64,000 nt of DNA from an uncultured Carboxylicivirga sp. (GCA_947503525.1 CANNEA010000002.1:1178001-1242000), one strand, 5' to 3'; shown: positions 1 to 8,505, counted from the stretch's first letter. Notes: a model not told the origin generated them from the letters alone. A program made the numbers and translations.

Positions 1-9
1 AACTAATAA

Positions 10-765
10 ATGTTAGCCAAACGAATAATACCATGCCTCGATATAAAAAACGGTCAGACCGTTAAAGGGGTGAAGTTTTTGGAGATAAAGGAGGTGGGTG
101 ATCCCGTTGAACTGGGAGCACTTTATGCAGAGCAAGGTGCGGATGAATTAGTCTTTCTGGACATTACGGCCACTCATGAAGGACGTAAAACCTTTGTTGA
201 TTTAGTTAGGCGTATTGCCCGAAATATCAATATCCCATTTACAGTTGGTGGCGGAATAAGTGAATTAAGTGATGCTGATGCTTTGCTAAATGCAGGGGCT
301 GATAAGATCTCAGTGAATTCTTCTGCGGTAAGAAACCCTCAATTAATTAATGATCTGGCTAGGAATTTTGGAAGTCAGTTTGTTGTAGCTGCAATAGATG
401 CAAAACACCAACATGGAGATGATTGGGTAGTTACTGTAAACGGAGGACGAATTCCAACGGATAAGAAACTATTTTCTTGGGCTAAGGAGGCAGAAGACAG
501 AGGTGCAGGTGAGATCCTTTTTACAAGTATGGATCATGATGGGGTGAAGACCGGGTTTGCCAATGAAGCCTTGGCTAAATTAAGTGATGAATTATCAATT
601 CCGCTTATTGCCTCAGGAGGTGCAGGCGCTATGGAACATTTTAAAGATGTGTTTACCAATGGTAAAGCGGATGCGGGATTAGCAGCAAGTATTTTTCATT
701 TTAAGGAAATACCGATACCTCAGCTCAAAAAGTATTTAAGAGAACAAGGAATAGTAGTGAGGTAG
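10..765 (+). CDS. hisF: Imidazole glycerol phosphate synthase cyclase subunit HisF
   Basis: HisF cyclises PRFAR with ammonia from HisH to give imidazole glycerol phosphate and AICAR. At 251 aa it has the usual length and starts with the family signature [20 protein letters not shown], in which the Asp of CLD is a catalytic residue. The second catalytic Asp lies in the TSMDHDG segment near residue 175, and the phosphate-binding glycines are in VGGGI and ASGGAG. The ATG lies nine bases into the window, so an upstream gene (hisA by usual operon order) was probably cut off. It is followed after 83 bases by hisIE. The other his genes in this window lie 19 kb away. Confidence 0.98.
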   Translation: MLAKRIIPCLDIKNGQTVKGVKFLEIKEVGDPVELGALYAEQGADELVFLDITATHEGRKTFVDLVRRIARNINIPFTVGGGISELSDADALLNAGADKISVNSSAVRNPQLINDLARNFGSQFVVAAIDAKHQHGDDWVVTVNGGRIPTDKKLFSWAKEAEDRGAGEILFTSMDHDGVKTGFANEALAKLSDELSIPLIASGGAGAMEHFKDVFTNGKADAGLAASIFHFKEIPIPQLKKYLREQGIVVR

Positions 766-848
766 AAACAGCAGATAGTTGAGTAAACAAAAAATATAAT
801 GATTTCAAAGCCGTAAGTAATAAGCTATCGGTACTAAGCTAAAGGGTA

Positions 849-1448
849 ATGAAAATAAATTTCGATAAACTAGGAAATGGCCTTGTGCCAGCAGTAATAC
901 AAGACAATACCACAAATAAGGTTCTGATGTTAGGCTTTATGAATGAAGAAGCTTACAGCAAAACACAGGAAAGTGGTAAGGTAACATTCTATAGTAGAAC
1001 AAAAGAGCGACTTTGGACAAAAGGCGAAGAATCTGGTAATTTTTTAAACGTGATATCCATAGCCTTGGATTGCGATGAAGATTCACTTTTAATTAAAGTC
1101 GATCCTGTTGGACCTGTTTGTCATAAAGGAACAGATACGTGTTGGAAAGAAGAAAATTCGTCGGAAGATGTGCTATTTTTAAAGACACTCCAAGATTTCA
1201 TTGACAAACGTAAAGAAGAAATGCCTGAAGGTTCTTATACAACCAAATTGTTTACGAAGGGAGTTAGAACCATTACCCAGAAGGTAGGTGAAGAGGCTAT
1301 TGAAACCGTAATTGGAGCTATGGCAAACGACGATGAAAACTTTCTTTATGAAGGAGCCGATTTACTATATCATCTCATCGTATTATTAACACACAAAGGC
1401 TATCGTATTGAAGATCTAGCTAGAGAATTAAAAAGCAGGCACAAGTAG
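849..1448 (+). CDS. hisI: Bifunctional phosphoribosyl-AMP cyclohydrolase / phosphoribosyl-ATP pyrophosphatase HisIE
   Basis: This fused enzyme carries out steps 2 and 3 of histidine synthesis in the cytosol. Residues 1 to about 105 are the HisI cyclohydrolase domain, with the zinc/magnesium motif region around LDCDEDSLL and the cysteines of GPVCHKGTDTCW. Residues about 110 to 199 are the helical HisE domain, with KVGEEAIETVIGA and the YEGADLLYHL segment typical of MazG-like pyrophosphatases. The length of 199 aa matches bifunctional HisIE proteins. It is downstream of hisF on the same strand and presumably closes the upstream his transcription unit. Confidence 0.97.
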   Translation: MKINFDKLGNGLVPAVIQDNTTNKVLMLGFMNEEAYSKTQESGKVTFYSRTKERLWTKGEESGNFLNVISIALDCDEDSLLIKVDPVGPVCHKGTDTCWKEENSSEDVLFLKTLQDFIDKRKEEMPEGSYTTKLFTKGVRTITQKVGEEAIETVIGAMANDDENFLYEGADLLYHLIVLLTHKGYRIEDLARELKSRHK

Positions 1449-1510
1449 AACAAAAGCTTGTTTAATAACAATCTTATAGTGCCATGCTTTGGCTAGATTA
1501 ATATAATACA

Positions 1511-2050
1511 ATGGACCCTCAACAAATAATAGATAAATATTACAGGCCTGACAGTCCAGTGTGGACCATTTTAACAGAGCATAGTAGGGCTGTGCGTGAT
1601 ATGGCATTGGAAATCTGTCAGAACCATCCTGAACTTAATGCAGATGAGATTTTTATTTCTGAGGCCAGCATGCTACACGATATTGGTATTTTTTTAACTG
1701 ATGCGCCGGGCATTCAGTGTAAGGGAAATATGCCCTATATCTGCCATGGATACTTGGGGCGTGAGCTATTGGAAAAAGAAGGCTATCAAAAGCATGCCTT
1801 AGTTTGCGAGCGCCATACTGGTACAGGTTTGACCATTGCCAATATCAAAAGCCAAGGCCTGCCTATTCCTCTACGTGAAATGATGCCTTTGTCAATTGAA
1901 GAGCAAATCATCTGTTTTGCCGATAAGTTTTATAGTAAAAGCGGCGAGCTAAGCAAAGCAAAAAGTATTGATAAAATCAGGAAGTCAATTTTGAAACACG
2001 GGAAGGCCCAATTAGCACGTTTTGATAATTGGTGTGAGCTCTTCTTATGA
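1511..2050 (+). CDS. HD (HDIG-type) domain phosphohydrolase-like protein
   Basis: This is a 179 aa cytosolic protein with a single HD domain. The first metal His lies in the EHSRAVRDMA helix near residue 24, and the HD doublet is in MLHDIGIF near residue 55. Further His and Asp residues occur in the ERHTGTG and ICFADKFYSK segments, as in HDIG-type proteins of Bacteroidota. The family hydrolyses phosphate esters or nucleotides, but the substrate of this branch is not known and nothing here identifies it. It sits 62 bases after hisIE and 16 bases before the next gene, so it may be co-transcribed with both. Confidence 0.85.
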   Translation: MDPQQIIDKYYRPDSPVWTILTEHSRAVRDMALEICQNHPELNADEIFISEASMLHDIGIFLTDAPGIQCKGNMPYICHGYLGRELLEKEGYQKHALVCERHTGTGLTIANIKSQGLPIPLREMMPLSIEEQIICFADKFYSKSGELSKAKSIDKIRKSILKHGKAQLARFDNWCELFL

Positions 2051-2066
2051 AGTCACTAAATAGGTT

Positions 2067-2423
2067 ATGAATACAAAAGCATCGTCATTATATCGGAATC
2101 CGAATTATCGTTTAAATTGCGCTCAAGTACTTGTTTATAAATGGTGCGAGTGTAATGGTGTTTCAAACTTGATGGTAGATGATTTAAGAGGCTTGGGTAG
2201 TGGAAGAGCACCTGATGGAATGTGTGGAGCACTTTATGGTGCTATTCGGATTTTTGAAGGAGATGAAATAATTCAAGATCAATTAAGTCAGACTTTTAAG
2301 CTTACAATTGGAGAATGCTCATGCAAAGGAGTGAGCCAGAAGTCAGATTTTAATTGCCACCAATGTATTGATGTTATGGATGAAGCTATTGAAAAACTTG
2401 TTGTTAAGAGTGTTCCTCAATAG
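2067..2423 (+). CDS. C_GCAxxG_C_C family redox-type protein
   Basis: This 118 aa cysteine-rich protein belongs to the C_GCAxxG_C_C family. It has an N-terminal NCAQ cysteine, the central MCGALYGA motif, and C-terminal cysteines in the CSCKG and CHQC segments. The family is thought to bind a metal or redox centre, but its reaction is not established. There is no signal peptide or membrane segment. It follows the HD-domain gene after 16 bases and is probably in the same transcription unit. Its stop faces the end of a minus-strand gene with 21 bases between, so transcription converges here. Confidence 0.8.
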   Translation: MNTKASSLYRNPNYRLNCAQVLVYKWCECNGVSNLMVDDLRGLGSGRAPDGMCGALYGAIRIFEGDEIIQDQLSQTFKLTIGECSCKGVSQKSDFNCHQCIDVMDEAIEKLVVKSVPQ

Positions 2424-2444
2424 CTAATAGTTTTAATAAGGTAG

Positions 2445-2777
2445 TTATTTTACAAAGTCAAAATTCTCTTCAAACCAATCTCCAATAAAAGGTATGCCTT
2501 TGAAATCACCCTGAATAGCATTGATTAAACCAATAAGCCATATTATGGCCCCTAATATCCAAACAATATTACCTATAAAACCAAGGTATAAAAAAGCCAA
2601 TACAAATCGGATTATCGAACTGGCAAATAATATTAAGTGAACCCCTATCGATTGACGCAGGTGGAATCGGCTGAATTCGCTTTTAGGGCTCTCGTTTTGA
2701 CGCAGAATTAGTGCTACAATCCAACCTATAATTGTGATGTAGCTTACAATTGCAACTGTTTTACTTTGATCGTTCAT
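2445..2777 (-). CDS. DUF4870/Tic20-like small membrane protein
   Basis: This 110 aa protein has about three hydrophobic helices: residues 8-25, 45-65 and 68-88. The conserved FHLRQSIGVHL segment between the first two is the hallmark of the DUF4870 (Tic20-like) family of small inner-membrane proteins, whose function is unknown. The C-terminus ends in an amphipathic segment with GIPFIGDWFEENF. It is encoded directly downstream of a DUF3124 lipoprotein gene on the same strand (16 bases apart), so both may be in one envelope-related transcript. Confidence 0.75.
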   Translation of the reverse strand: MNDQSKTVAIVSYITIIGWIVALILRQNESPKSEFSRFHLRQSIGVHLILFASSIIRFVLAFLYLGFIGNIVWILGAIIWLIGLINAIQGDFKGIPFIGDWFEENFDFVK

Positions 2778-2793
2778 TGTTTATTAAAAATAG

Positions 2794-3321
2794 TTAAGGT
2801 TTTGTTTTTTCTATTACAATGCCATTTGTGATAAATGATAGTCCTTGCTGTCCACTGGTATTAATCATTAAAGCCTGAACAATCATATTGCTTTCGCCGG
2901 ATTTCTGTCCATAATTAACGATGTAATTGGCGCCGGTATCTCCTTTGTAAGTCATTTTGTCAATTACCAGATCGTACGATTCAAGTGGTCCTAAAGCCAA
3001 CATTAAATGATCATCTACATGTTGTTTTATTAATTGACCTTTACTATTGTAGTAATCCGCCTTAAAGATGTATACTGAATCACTTAGGCTTGTATTCCTT
3101 AAACTAAGTGTTACGGTTAGCGGGAACAATTTGGACTGATCAATATGATATACATCGGTATAAATTGGAACATAAATCGATTCATTATAATTCATCTGAT
3201 CCGAGGTTCGGGCTTCAAGGCTATCCATTTCGAAATGCAATGCTTTGTTTTGCCTATCCTCCTGAGAGCAACTAAATAGTAAAATGCCGAAAAAAGTGAG
3301 AATCGTTAATTTTTTAAGCAT
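2794..3321 (-). CDS. DUF3124 family lipoprotein
   Basis: This is a predicted lipoprotein of 175 aa. The chosen start is the Met at 3321 because it gives a compact signal peptide, MLKKLTILTFFGILLFSCS, with the lipobox Cys at residue 18. An upstream Met at 3348 would add nine residues that spoil the signal. The mature part matches DUF3124: a YVPIYTDVYH segment, SLRNTSLSDSVYI, and the C-terminal GANYIVNYG and GLSFITNG blocks. The function of the family is unknown. The gene precedes the DUF4870 gene on the minus strand. Confidence 0.8.
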   Translation of the reverse strand: MLKKLTILTFFGILLFSCSQEDRQNKALHFEMDSLEARTSDQMNYNESIYVPIYTDVYHIDQSKLFPLTVTLSLRNTSLSDSVYIFKADYYNSKGQLIKQHVDDHLMLALGPLESYDLVIDKMTYKGDTGANYIVNYGQKSGESNMIVQALMINTSGQQGLSFITNGIVIEKTKP

Positions 3322-3374
3322 GGGCTTTATTTTAGTAGCAAAATACAAAAAGTTTCAGTCTTTTGTCAGTGGCA

Positions 3375-3406
3375 CTTGCATTATTTAATTAAATGGTTAA
3401 TCTTTG
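3375..3406 (+). promoter_or_regulatory. Candidate Bacteroidota-type promoter for the MATE gene
   Basis: CTTG at 3375-3378 followed after 20 bases by AATCTTTG at 3399-3406 resembles the TTTG-N19/20-TAnnTTTG consensus, with one mismatch in the -7 box. Transcription would begin near 3412, just ahead of the stem-loop leader at 3419. This is a sequence match only. Confidence 0.45.
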
Positions 3407-3418
3407 TTATTCATGAAG

Positions 3419-3490
3419 ACAATGAGTTACATATCATTCTATCCGACCGTGTGTGTCAACACCACCTGCTAAGTAGGTCGAACTCATTGT
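3419..3490 (+). promoter_or_regulatory. Structured 5' leader (candidate riboswitch or attenuator) of the MATE gene
   Basis: A perfect 10-base inverted repeat, ACAATGAGTT at 3419-3428 and AACTCATTGT at 3481-3490, encloses a 52-base interior. An inner 5-bp helix, CGACC (3444-3448) with GGTCG (3476-3480), stacks directly on the 3' arm and leaves a 15-base bulge on the 5' side. An alternative hairpin CCTGC-TAA-GTAGG lies at 3465-3477. The ATG at 3422-3424 in the outer stem opens a 16-codon ORF (MSYISFYPTVCVNTTC, stop 3470-3472), so a translated leader peptide is an alternative reading. It does not match any aptamer class I can recall. It lies 50 bases before a second short ORF. Confidence 0.5.
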
Positions 3491-3539
3491 ATCCATCATT
3501 CATTTTTATTTCATTTTTTAATTAAAGGAGGATTTTACC

Positions 3540-3671
3540 ATGAGAACACATGTTGTTTATCTGTTGAATGCACCCTATTGTGTGCAATGTATTGAATCAA
3601 AAAACAATTCAAGTATGACTTTGAAGAAATTAGAATTACGAAAACGGCAAAAAATAAAACAAGATGGCTAA
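3540..3671 (+). CDS. Short upstream ORF (43 aa) overlapping the MATE start
   Basis: This 43-codon ORF has a strong Shine-Dalgarno sequence, AAAGGAGG at 3524-3531, eight bases before its ATG. That is rare for this phylum and for this window. It begins MRTHVVYLLNAPYCVQC and ends with a basic Lys/Arg-rich tail. Its stop codon (3669-3671) overlaps the start of the MATE gene (3664), which has no ribosome-binding site of its own, so translational coupling is likely. I do not recognise the peptide. It could be a regulatory leader peptide or a real small protein. Confidence 0.5.
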   Translation: MRTHVVYLLNAPYCVQCIESKNNSSMTLKKLELRKRQKIKQDG

Positions 3672-5100
3672 GCAAAATATCAGTATATTATCTGAGAATA
3701 AAAAAGAGAGAACTTTGAGCAGTATTTGGAAAGATTTCAAGGAGGCGTTGGGAGGCTCATCGCAAGACTACACAAAAATACCATTAGGAAAGGCCGTTTT
3801 TCTGCTAGCTGTACCAATGGTGTTAGAAATGATAATGGAATCTGTATTTGCTGTTGTAGATATATTTTTCGTTGGCAAATTAGGAGCAGACGCAGTAGCC
3901 ACAGTAGGAATTACTGAGAGTGTATTAACTGTTGTTTACGCTATTGCTTTTGGATTAAGTATGGCTACCACAGCCTTAGTTTCCAGACGCATAGGAGAAA
4001 AGAAAGCAAAAGATGCAGGTAAAGAAGGCATGCAAGCCATATTGGCCGGGGTCTTTGTAGCCTTGTTAATCGCCTTACCAGGTGTGTTTTTTGCCAAGGA
4101 CTTATTGCAATTAATGGGGGCGTCACCTGTCATAACAGAAGAATTTTCATCCTATACTTCCATAATGTTTGGAGGTAACCTGGTGATCATGCTTCTCTTT
4201 ATTAACAATGCCATTTTTCGTGGTGCTGGCGATGCCGCCATTGCAATGCGGGTACTTTGGATTGCTAATGGATTAAACATCGTACTCGATCCATTATTAA
4301 TTTTTGGCATTGGTCCTTTCCCGGAAATGGGAATTGCAGGAGCAGCTGTAGCTACTAATATAGGAAGAGGTGTAGCTGTAATTTACCAGCTGTATATTTT
4401 ATTTAATGGTAAAGGGAGGGTTAACTTAAAAGGACTTCCTATACGCATTGACTGGAAAAGAATAACTCACTTGATGAACATTTCGAAAGGAGGTATTGCC
4501 CAATCATTGATAGCCACATCAAGCTGGATTTTTATGGTGAAGATAATCTCCAATTTTGGGAGTGAAGCTGTTGCTGGTTATACAATTGGTATCCGCATAA
4601 TCATTTTTGCATTGCTTCCATCATGGGGGCTTAGTAATGCTGCAGCAACCTTGGTTGGTCAAAACCTGGGAGCTCGAGAACCTAAAAGGGCAGAAAAAGC
4701 GGTTTGGGGAGTAGCTCGCATTAACATGATCTTCCTAGGCGGTTTAAGTGTTTTATTTATAATTTTTCCAGGATGGTTTGTTGGATTTTTTATTGATGAT
4801 CCAGTAGTATATAAAGCGGGAGTGGATTGCCTCAGAATTGTATCCTACGGTTTTGCTTTTTATGGTATAGGCATGGTAATGATACAAGCCTTCAATGGAG
4901 CTGGCGATACGCGCACTCCTACTCGTATTAATATTTTCACTTTCTGGATGATTGAAATACCTTTAGCTTATGCGCTGGCTATGATTATAGGTATGCAGGA
5001 AACAGGTGTGTTTTATGCCATTATTATAGCTGAAGCATGTATGACTTTATTGGCTGCATATTTATTCAAAAAAGGAAGATGGAAGAAAGAAGCAGTATAA
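3664..5100 (+). CDS. MATE family efflux transporter
   Basis: This 478 aa inner-membrane protein has about twelve hydrophobic helices and two internally similar halves, as expected for the MATE fold that exports cationic drugs or metabolites by Na+ or H+ antiport. Typical MATE segments are LAVPMVLEMIMESV in helix 1, VDIFFVGKLG in helix 2, and the second-half equivalents around ATLVGQNLGA and AFNGAGDTRTPT. An N-terminal cytosolic extension of about 40 residues precedes helix 1. The substrate cannot be told from sequence. The gene starts inside the preceding 43-codon ORF and follows a structured leader, so its expression is probably regulated after transcription begins. Confidence 0.92.
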   Translation: MAKQNISILSENKKERTLSSIWKDFKEALGGSSQDYTKIPLGKAVFLLAVPMVLEMIMESVFAVVDIFFVGKLGADAVATVGITESVLTVVYAIAFGLSMATTALVSRRIGEKKAKDAGKEGMQAILAGVFVALLIALPGVFFAKDLLQLMGASPVITEEFSSYTSIMFGGNLVIMLLFINNAIFRGAGDAAIAMRVLWIANGLNIVLDPLLIFGIGPFPEMGIAGAAVATNIGRGVAVIYQLYILFNGKGRVNLKGLPIRIDWKRITHLMNISKGGIAQSLIATSSWIFMVKIISNFGSEAVAGYTIGIRIIIFALLPSWGLSNAAATLVGQNLGAREPKRAEKAVWGVARINMIFLGGLSVLFIIFPGWFVGFFIDDPVVYKAGVDCLRIVSYGFAFYGIGMVMIQAFNGAGDTRTPTRINIFTFWMIEIPLAYALAMIIGMQETGVFYAIIIAEACMTLLAAYLFKKGRWKKEAV

Positions 5101-5105
5101 ATTAT

Positions 5106-5137
5106 AATCAGGGCTGTCAAAAGTCCTGATTTTTTTG
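5106..5137 (+). terminator. Rho-independent terminator after the MATE gene
   Basis: AATCAGG at 5106-5112 pairs with CCTGATT at 5125-5131, extended by two weaker inner pairs, and is followed by a run of seven T. It lies six bases after the MATE stop codon. Confidence 0.85.
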
Positions 5138-5198
5138 CTTTTAAAACATTAGATTTGGACTTAGATAAACTTTATATACACGTTTAAATCAAGTTTCT

Positions 5199-7247
5199 AT
5201 GAATAAGCTATGGTTTTTGTTTCTAAGCCTTTTTTTATTTGCGGCCTGTGATCAACCAATAAAAAACAATGATCAAATGAAAGAAGTTGCAAACATTAAA
5301 GCAACCACTGTAAAATCCACAATTACAGCAATAATCAGTCAATATGGCAATGCCAATGAAGATGATGTGTCGAGAGGAGTAAAACATGCTGCATCTTTAT
5401 GGCGTAATGTTGATGGTTCTGAAGATGATTTCAAATCATTTTGTGTTAGAAATTTTATTGCTGATTCAAATCAAAAAGCTTTAACATTTGAGAAGATAAG
5501 TCGCAATATGGAGATTTTAAAGGGCCATTTTAATAAAATAAGCCTTGAACTTCAACGGCCTTTGCATGAGCCAATGGGCGAGACTCTTCAGATAGATGAG
5601 GCCTTTGGAGCATATAGCGCAGGAGCGCATATGATTGAAGATATGTATCACAATAAACTAGCCTTTACAATAGCACTGAATTATCCGTACTACAAGCTAA
5701 AGGAAAAAGAAAAGCTTGGAAAAGAATGGACTCGCCAGCAGTGGGCTTATGCCAGACTGGGAGATGTTTTTACAGCAAGAATACCTGCTGAAATATTGCA
5801 GGAAGTATCGGCGGTTAGTTCGGCATCTGAAATGTACATAGCCAACTATAACATTCATATGGGGCACTTAACAGATGGAAGTGGTAATCAATTCTTCCCT
5901 GAAGATATGGTGTTATTGTCACATTGGAATTTACGTGATGAAATAAAATCACATTATAGTAAGGGAGAAAAAGGTGTGGAATCGCAAGCCATGGTATATG
6001 AAGTGATGAAACGAATAGTTGACCAATCCATTCCTAAGAAAGTAATTAATAATCCACAATATGATTGGGATCCGGTGACTAATATTGTTTATCAGGATGG
6101 AAATGCAATTGAGGCAAGTCCCGAAGGTAACGAACGATATCAACAGATCATCAATAATTTCCACGCCATGCGAGCTATGGACGAGTATACCCCACTAAAC
6201 ACGGCTGTAAAACGTGCTTTTGCAGGAGGTATGGAAATTACCCAAAGTGATGCAGAAAAGCTATTTGTAAAGTTTATGTCTTCCAAAGAATTGAAAAAGG
6301 TGGCTGAACTAATCAAGGTGCGTTTAGGTAGAGATTTAAAACCTTGGGATATATGGTACGATGGTTTTAAGGCGCGTAGTTCAATTAATGAAGAAAGCTT
6401 AAATGCCATTACTCAAAAGCGCTATCCTAATGCTTTAGCCTTTGATAATGATCTGGAGAATATGCTTATTACACTAGGTTTTAGTAAGCAAAAGTCTAAG
6501 TTTTTGGCAGAACGTATTGATGTTGATCCGGCAAAAGGATCTGGACATGCCTGGGGAGCTTCAATGAAGGGGGATGTTGCCCATTTAAGAACTCGCATAC
6601 CAGCAACGGGTATGGACTACAAAGGTTATAATATTGCTGTTCATGAATTTGGACACAACGTAGAGCAAACCATTTCGTTGTATGACATGGATTATTACAT
6701 GCTGAATGGTGTGCCTAACACAGCTTTCACCGAAGCTTTGGCCTTTATTTTTCAAAAGCGCGACTTGGAATTATTGGGAATAAACAACGAGAACCCGCAA
6801 AAGGAAGCATTGCAGGTGCTTGATAACTTCTGGTCGACCTATGAAATTATGGGAGTGTCATTGTTAGATCAACGTATGTGGAACTGGTTATATGCCAACC
6901 CAAATGCTACTGCTGATCAATTAGCTGTTGCAGTTCAGGAATTGGCAAAAGAAATCTGGAATGAGTTTTATGCACCTGTTTTTGGCATTAAGGATCAACC
7001 TATATTAGCCATTTATTCACACATGATTAATAGTCCTATTTATTTATCCAACTATGCTTTTGGACATCTTATCCAATTTCAGGTTGAGCAATACCTCCTT
7101 ACTGCTGATTTTGCCAAAGAAGTGGAGCGTTTATATCGAATTGGTTGCATTACACCAAACGCATGGATGCAAGAAGGATTAAAAGAAGATATTTCTATTA
7201 ATTCAATAATAAAACAAGCAGGTATGGCGGTAAAAGAAGTTTCTTAA
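5199..7247 (+). CDS. HExxH zinc metallopeptidase-like lipoprotein
   Basis: This 682 aa protein starts with a lipoprotein signal, MNKLWFLFLSLFLFAAC, with the lipobox Cys at residue 17, so it should be anchored in the periplasm or outer membrane. The zinc motif HEFGH is at residues 482-486, and a candidate third ligand Glu is at 512 in AFTEALAFIF, an arrangement like gluzincins of the M2/M3 type. The size and helix-rich character recall M3, M2 and dipeptidyl-peptidase III (M49). M49 however uses HExxxH, which is not present here, so I do not assign it there. The substrate is unknown. It is a single-gene unit between two terminators. Confidence 0.7.
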   Translation: MNKLWFLFLSLFLFAACDQPIKNNDQMKEVANIKATTVKSTITAIISQYGNANEDDVSRGVKHAASLWRNVDGSEDDFKSFCVRNFIADSNQKALTFEKISRNMEILKGHFNKISLELQRPLHEPMGETLQIDEAFGAYSAGAHMIEDMYHNKLAFTIALNYPYYKLKEKEKLGKEWTRQQWAYARLGDVFTARIPAEILQEVSAVSSASEMYIANYNIHMGHLTDGSGNQFFPEDMVLLSHWNLRDEIKSHYSKGEKGVESQAMVYEVMKRIVDQSIPKKVINNPQYDWDPVTNIVYQDGNAIEASPEGNERYQQIINNFHAMRAMDEYTPLNTAVKRAFAGGMEITQSDAEKLFVKFMSSKELKKVAELIKVRLGRDLKPWDIWYDGFKARSSINEESLNAITQKRYPNALAFDNDLENMLITLGFSKQKSKFLAERIDVDPAKGSGHAWGASMKGDVAHLRTRIPATGMDYKGYNIAVHEFGHNVEQTISLYDMDYYMLNGVPNTAFTEALAFIFQKRDLELLGINNENPQKEALQVLDNFWSTYEIMGVSLLDQRMWNWLYANPNATADQLAVAVQELAKEIWNEFYAPVFGIKDQPILAIYSHMINSPIYLSNYAFGHLIQFQVEQYLLTADFAKEVERLYRIGCITPNAWMQEGLKEDISINSIIKQAGMAVKEVS

Positions 7248-7269
7248 ACTACAGAAATGATTATAATAG

Positions 7270-7298
7270 AAAAGCGGGCTAATAAGCCCGCTTTTTCT
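7270..7298. terminator. Bidirectional terminator between metallopeptidase and sigma factor genes
   Basis: AAAGCGGGCT (7271-7280) and AGCCCGCTTT (7285-7294) form a 10-bp stem with the loop AATA. T-rich sequence follows on the plus strand and A-rich sequence precedes it, so it can stop both converging transcripts. Confidence 0.9.
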
Positions 7299-7326
7299 TT
7301 ACCAATTAAAATTAAGAGAATTCTAA

Positions 7327-7818
7327 CTATTCTATCATTTTTTGCAGTTTCTTGCGTCCAAAGAAGATGCGGCTTTTAACCGTTCCTATTGGCATTTCAA
7401 GTGTTTCTGCTATTTCTTTGTATTTGTATCCTTCCATATGCATTTTTAGAGGCTTTTTAAAATCTCCATCCAGATTATTCATGTGTTTGTGAATTTCTCC
7501 AGTATAGTGCAATACATCAGGTGTATCAGTCGTAAAATATTTATTCGATAAGTAGTTCACTTCATCTACTAACATTGGGGCCTGACGCATTTTATAACGT
7601 CTACGGTAATTGTTGATAAATGAATTGCGCATAATGGTATGCATCCACGCCGAAAAGTTGGTGTTCATAACGAATTTCTCACGAGAAGAAAGGGCACGAA
7701 AATTCGTCTCTTGTAATAGATCGTGAGCATCTTCTTCATTTGTTGTTAATGTTAGGGCGTAGCTAAACATTTTTTGTTGAAGCCCCAACAAGCGATGGTT
7801 GAATTGTTCTGCGGTCAT
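7327..7818 (-). CDS. ECF-type RNA polymerase sigma factor
   Basis: This 163 aa protein has the two domains of an extracytoplasmic-function sigma factor. Region 2 spans residues about 8-75, with DAHDLLQETNFRAL and WMHTIMRNSFINNYRRR. Region 4 spans about 105-160, with the helix-turn-helix YKYKEIAETLEMPIGTVKSR. No anti-sigma factor gene is adjacent, unlike many Bacteroidota ECF loci, so how it is controlled is not visible. It diverges from the cytochrome bd operon across a 460-base gap. That makes regulation of that operon possible but not shown. Confidence 0.92.
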   Translation of the reverse strand: MTAEQFNHRLLGLQQKMFSYALTLTTNEEDAHDLLQETNFRALSSREKFVMNTNFSAWMHTIMRNSFINNYRRRYKMRQAPMLVDEVNYLSNKYFTTDTPDVLHYTGEIHKHMNNLDGDFKKPLKMHMEGYKYKEIAETLEMPIGTVKSRIFFGRKKLQKMIE

Positions 7819-8278
7819 CTTTCTGGGTTTTTTCGTTTAAACTTATTTTTCTTCGACACAACTGCTCGGGTGTTTAACAGTTGTAAATCAATAAAAAACA
7901 TAATTTACTTAAATAATCCAATTTATGCAACTGAAAATCAGTTCTTTTTTCTTATTGCCTTTAATAAGTATTGAAATACTTAAATGCGGAATAAAGGTGA
8001 ACAAAAATAATATAACCTCCAAATTTGTTCAACGAATAATATTCTTGATTGGTCAGTTTTATTTGTAAATTTGGACTCGTAATATGATCTAAGATGTTTA
8101 GAATCAATGAAAACTATCTGACTGAAATAAATTAAATCTTTTTTACATTTTTTTTCAGGAATTAATTCTCTTCAAAGGTTGTATTATATGGGGCTGTTTT
8201 GTTTATCGAAAACAAAAAGCATTAAGGCATTGACTTAAAGTAAATTTGCAAATAATATGAAGTATTTGAACTGAAATA
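7819..8278. promoter_or_regulatory. Divergent intergenic region between the sigma factor and cyd operon
   Basis: These 460 bases hold no gene. On the minus strand, TATTTTTG (plus coordinates 8002-8009) with GTTG 20 bases upstream (8030-8033) is a candidate sigma-factor promoter. On the plus strand, CTTG (8044-8047) with TAAATTTG (8066-8073) after 18 bases, and an isolated TAAATTTG at 8241-8248 close to the first cyd gene, are candidate cyd promoters. An inverted repeat ACAACTG (7858-7864) and CAGTTGT (7878-7884) lies in the sigma-factor leader and may be a hairpin or operator. Confidence 0.45.
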
Positions 8279-8491
8279 ATGGAATGGATTAACAGAGTTT
8301 ATCGATTTTATTTGGATGGATTTAAAGATTTACCATCTTGGGGGAGAACATTGTGGATTATCATTTTACTCAAGCTGTTTATCATGTTTGCTATATTAAA
8401 ATTATTCTTCTTTCGAGATACCTTAAAAAATAAGTATTCTACGGATGAAGAACGAGCAAATCATGTGATCGAAGAATTAATTACTCACTAA
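8279..8491 (+). CDS. DUF4492 small membrane protein of the cytochrome bd operon
   Basis: This 70 aa protein has one membrane helix (about residues 24-45, rich in Ile/Leu/Phe) with a Trp-rich N-terminus and a charged C-terminal tail. It matches DUF4492, a short family typically encoded just before cydA in Bacteroidota. Its role is not established; an assembly or stability role for the oxidase is a reasonable inference from location. It ends 14 bases before cydA. Confidence 0.75.
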   Translation: MEWINRVYRFYLDGFKDLPSWGRTLWIIILLKLFIMFAILKLFFFRDTLKNKYSTDEERANHVIEELITH

Positions 8492-8505
8492 ACCTTTTAG
8501 ATATA

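Noticed and set aside
5199-7247. Dipeptidyl-peptidase III (M49)
   Set aside because: M49 needs HExxxH; the protein has HExxH.
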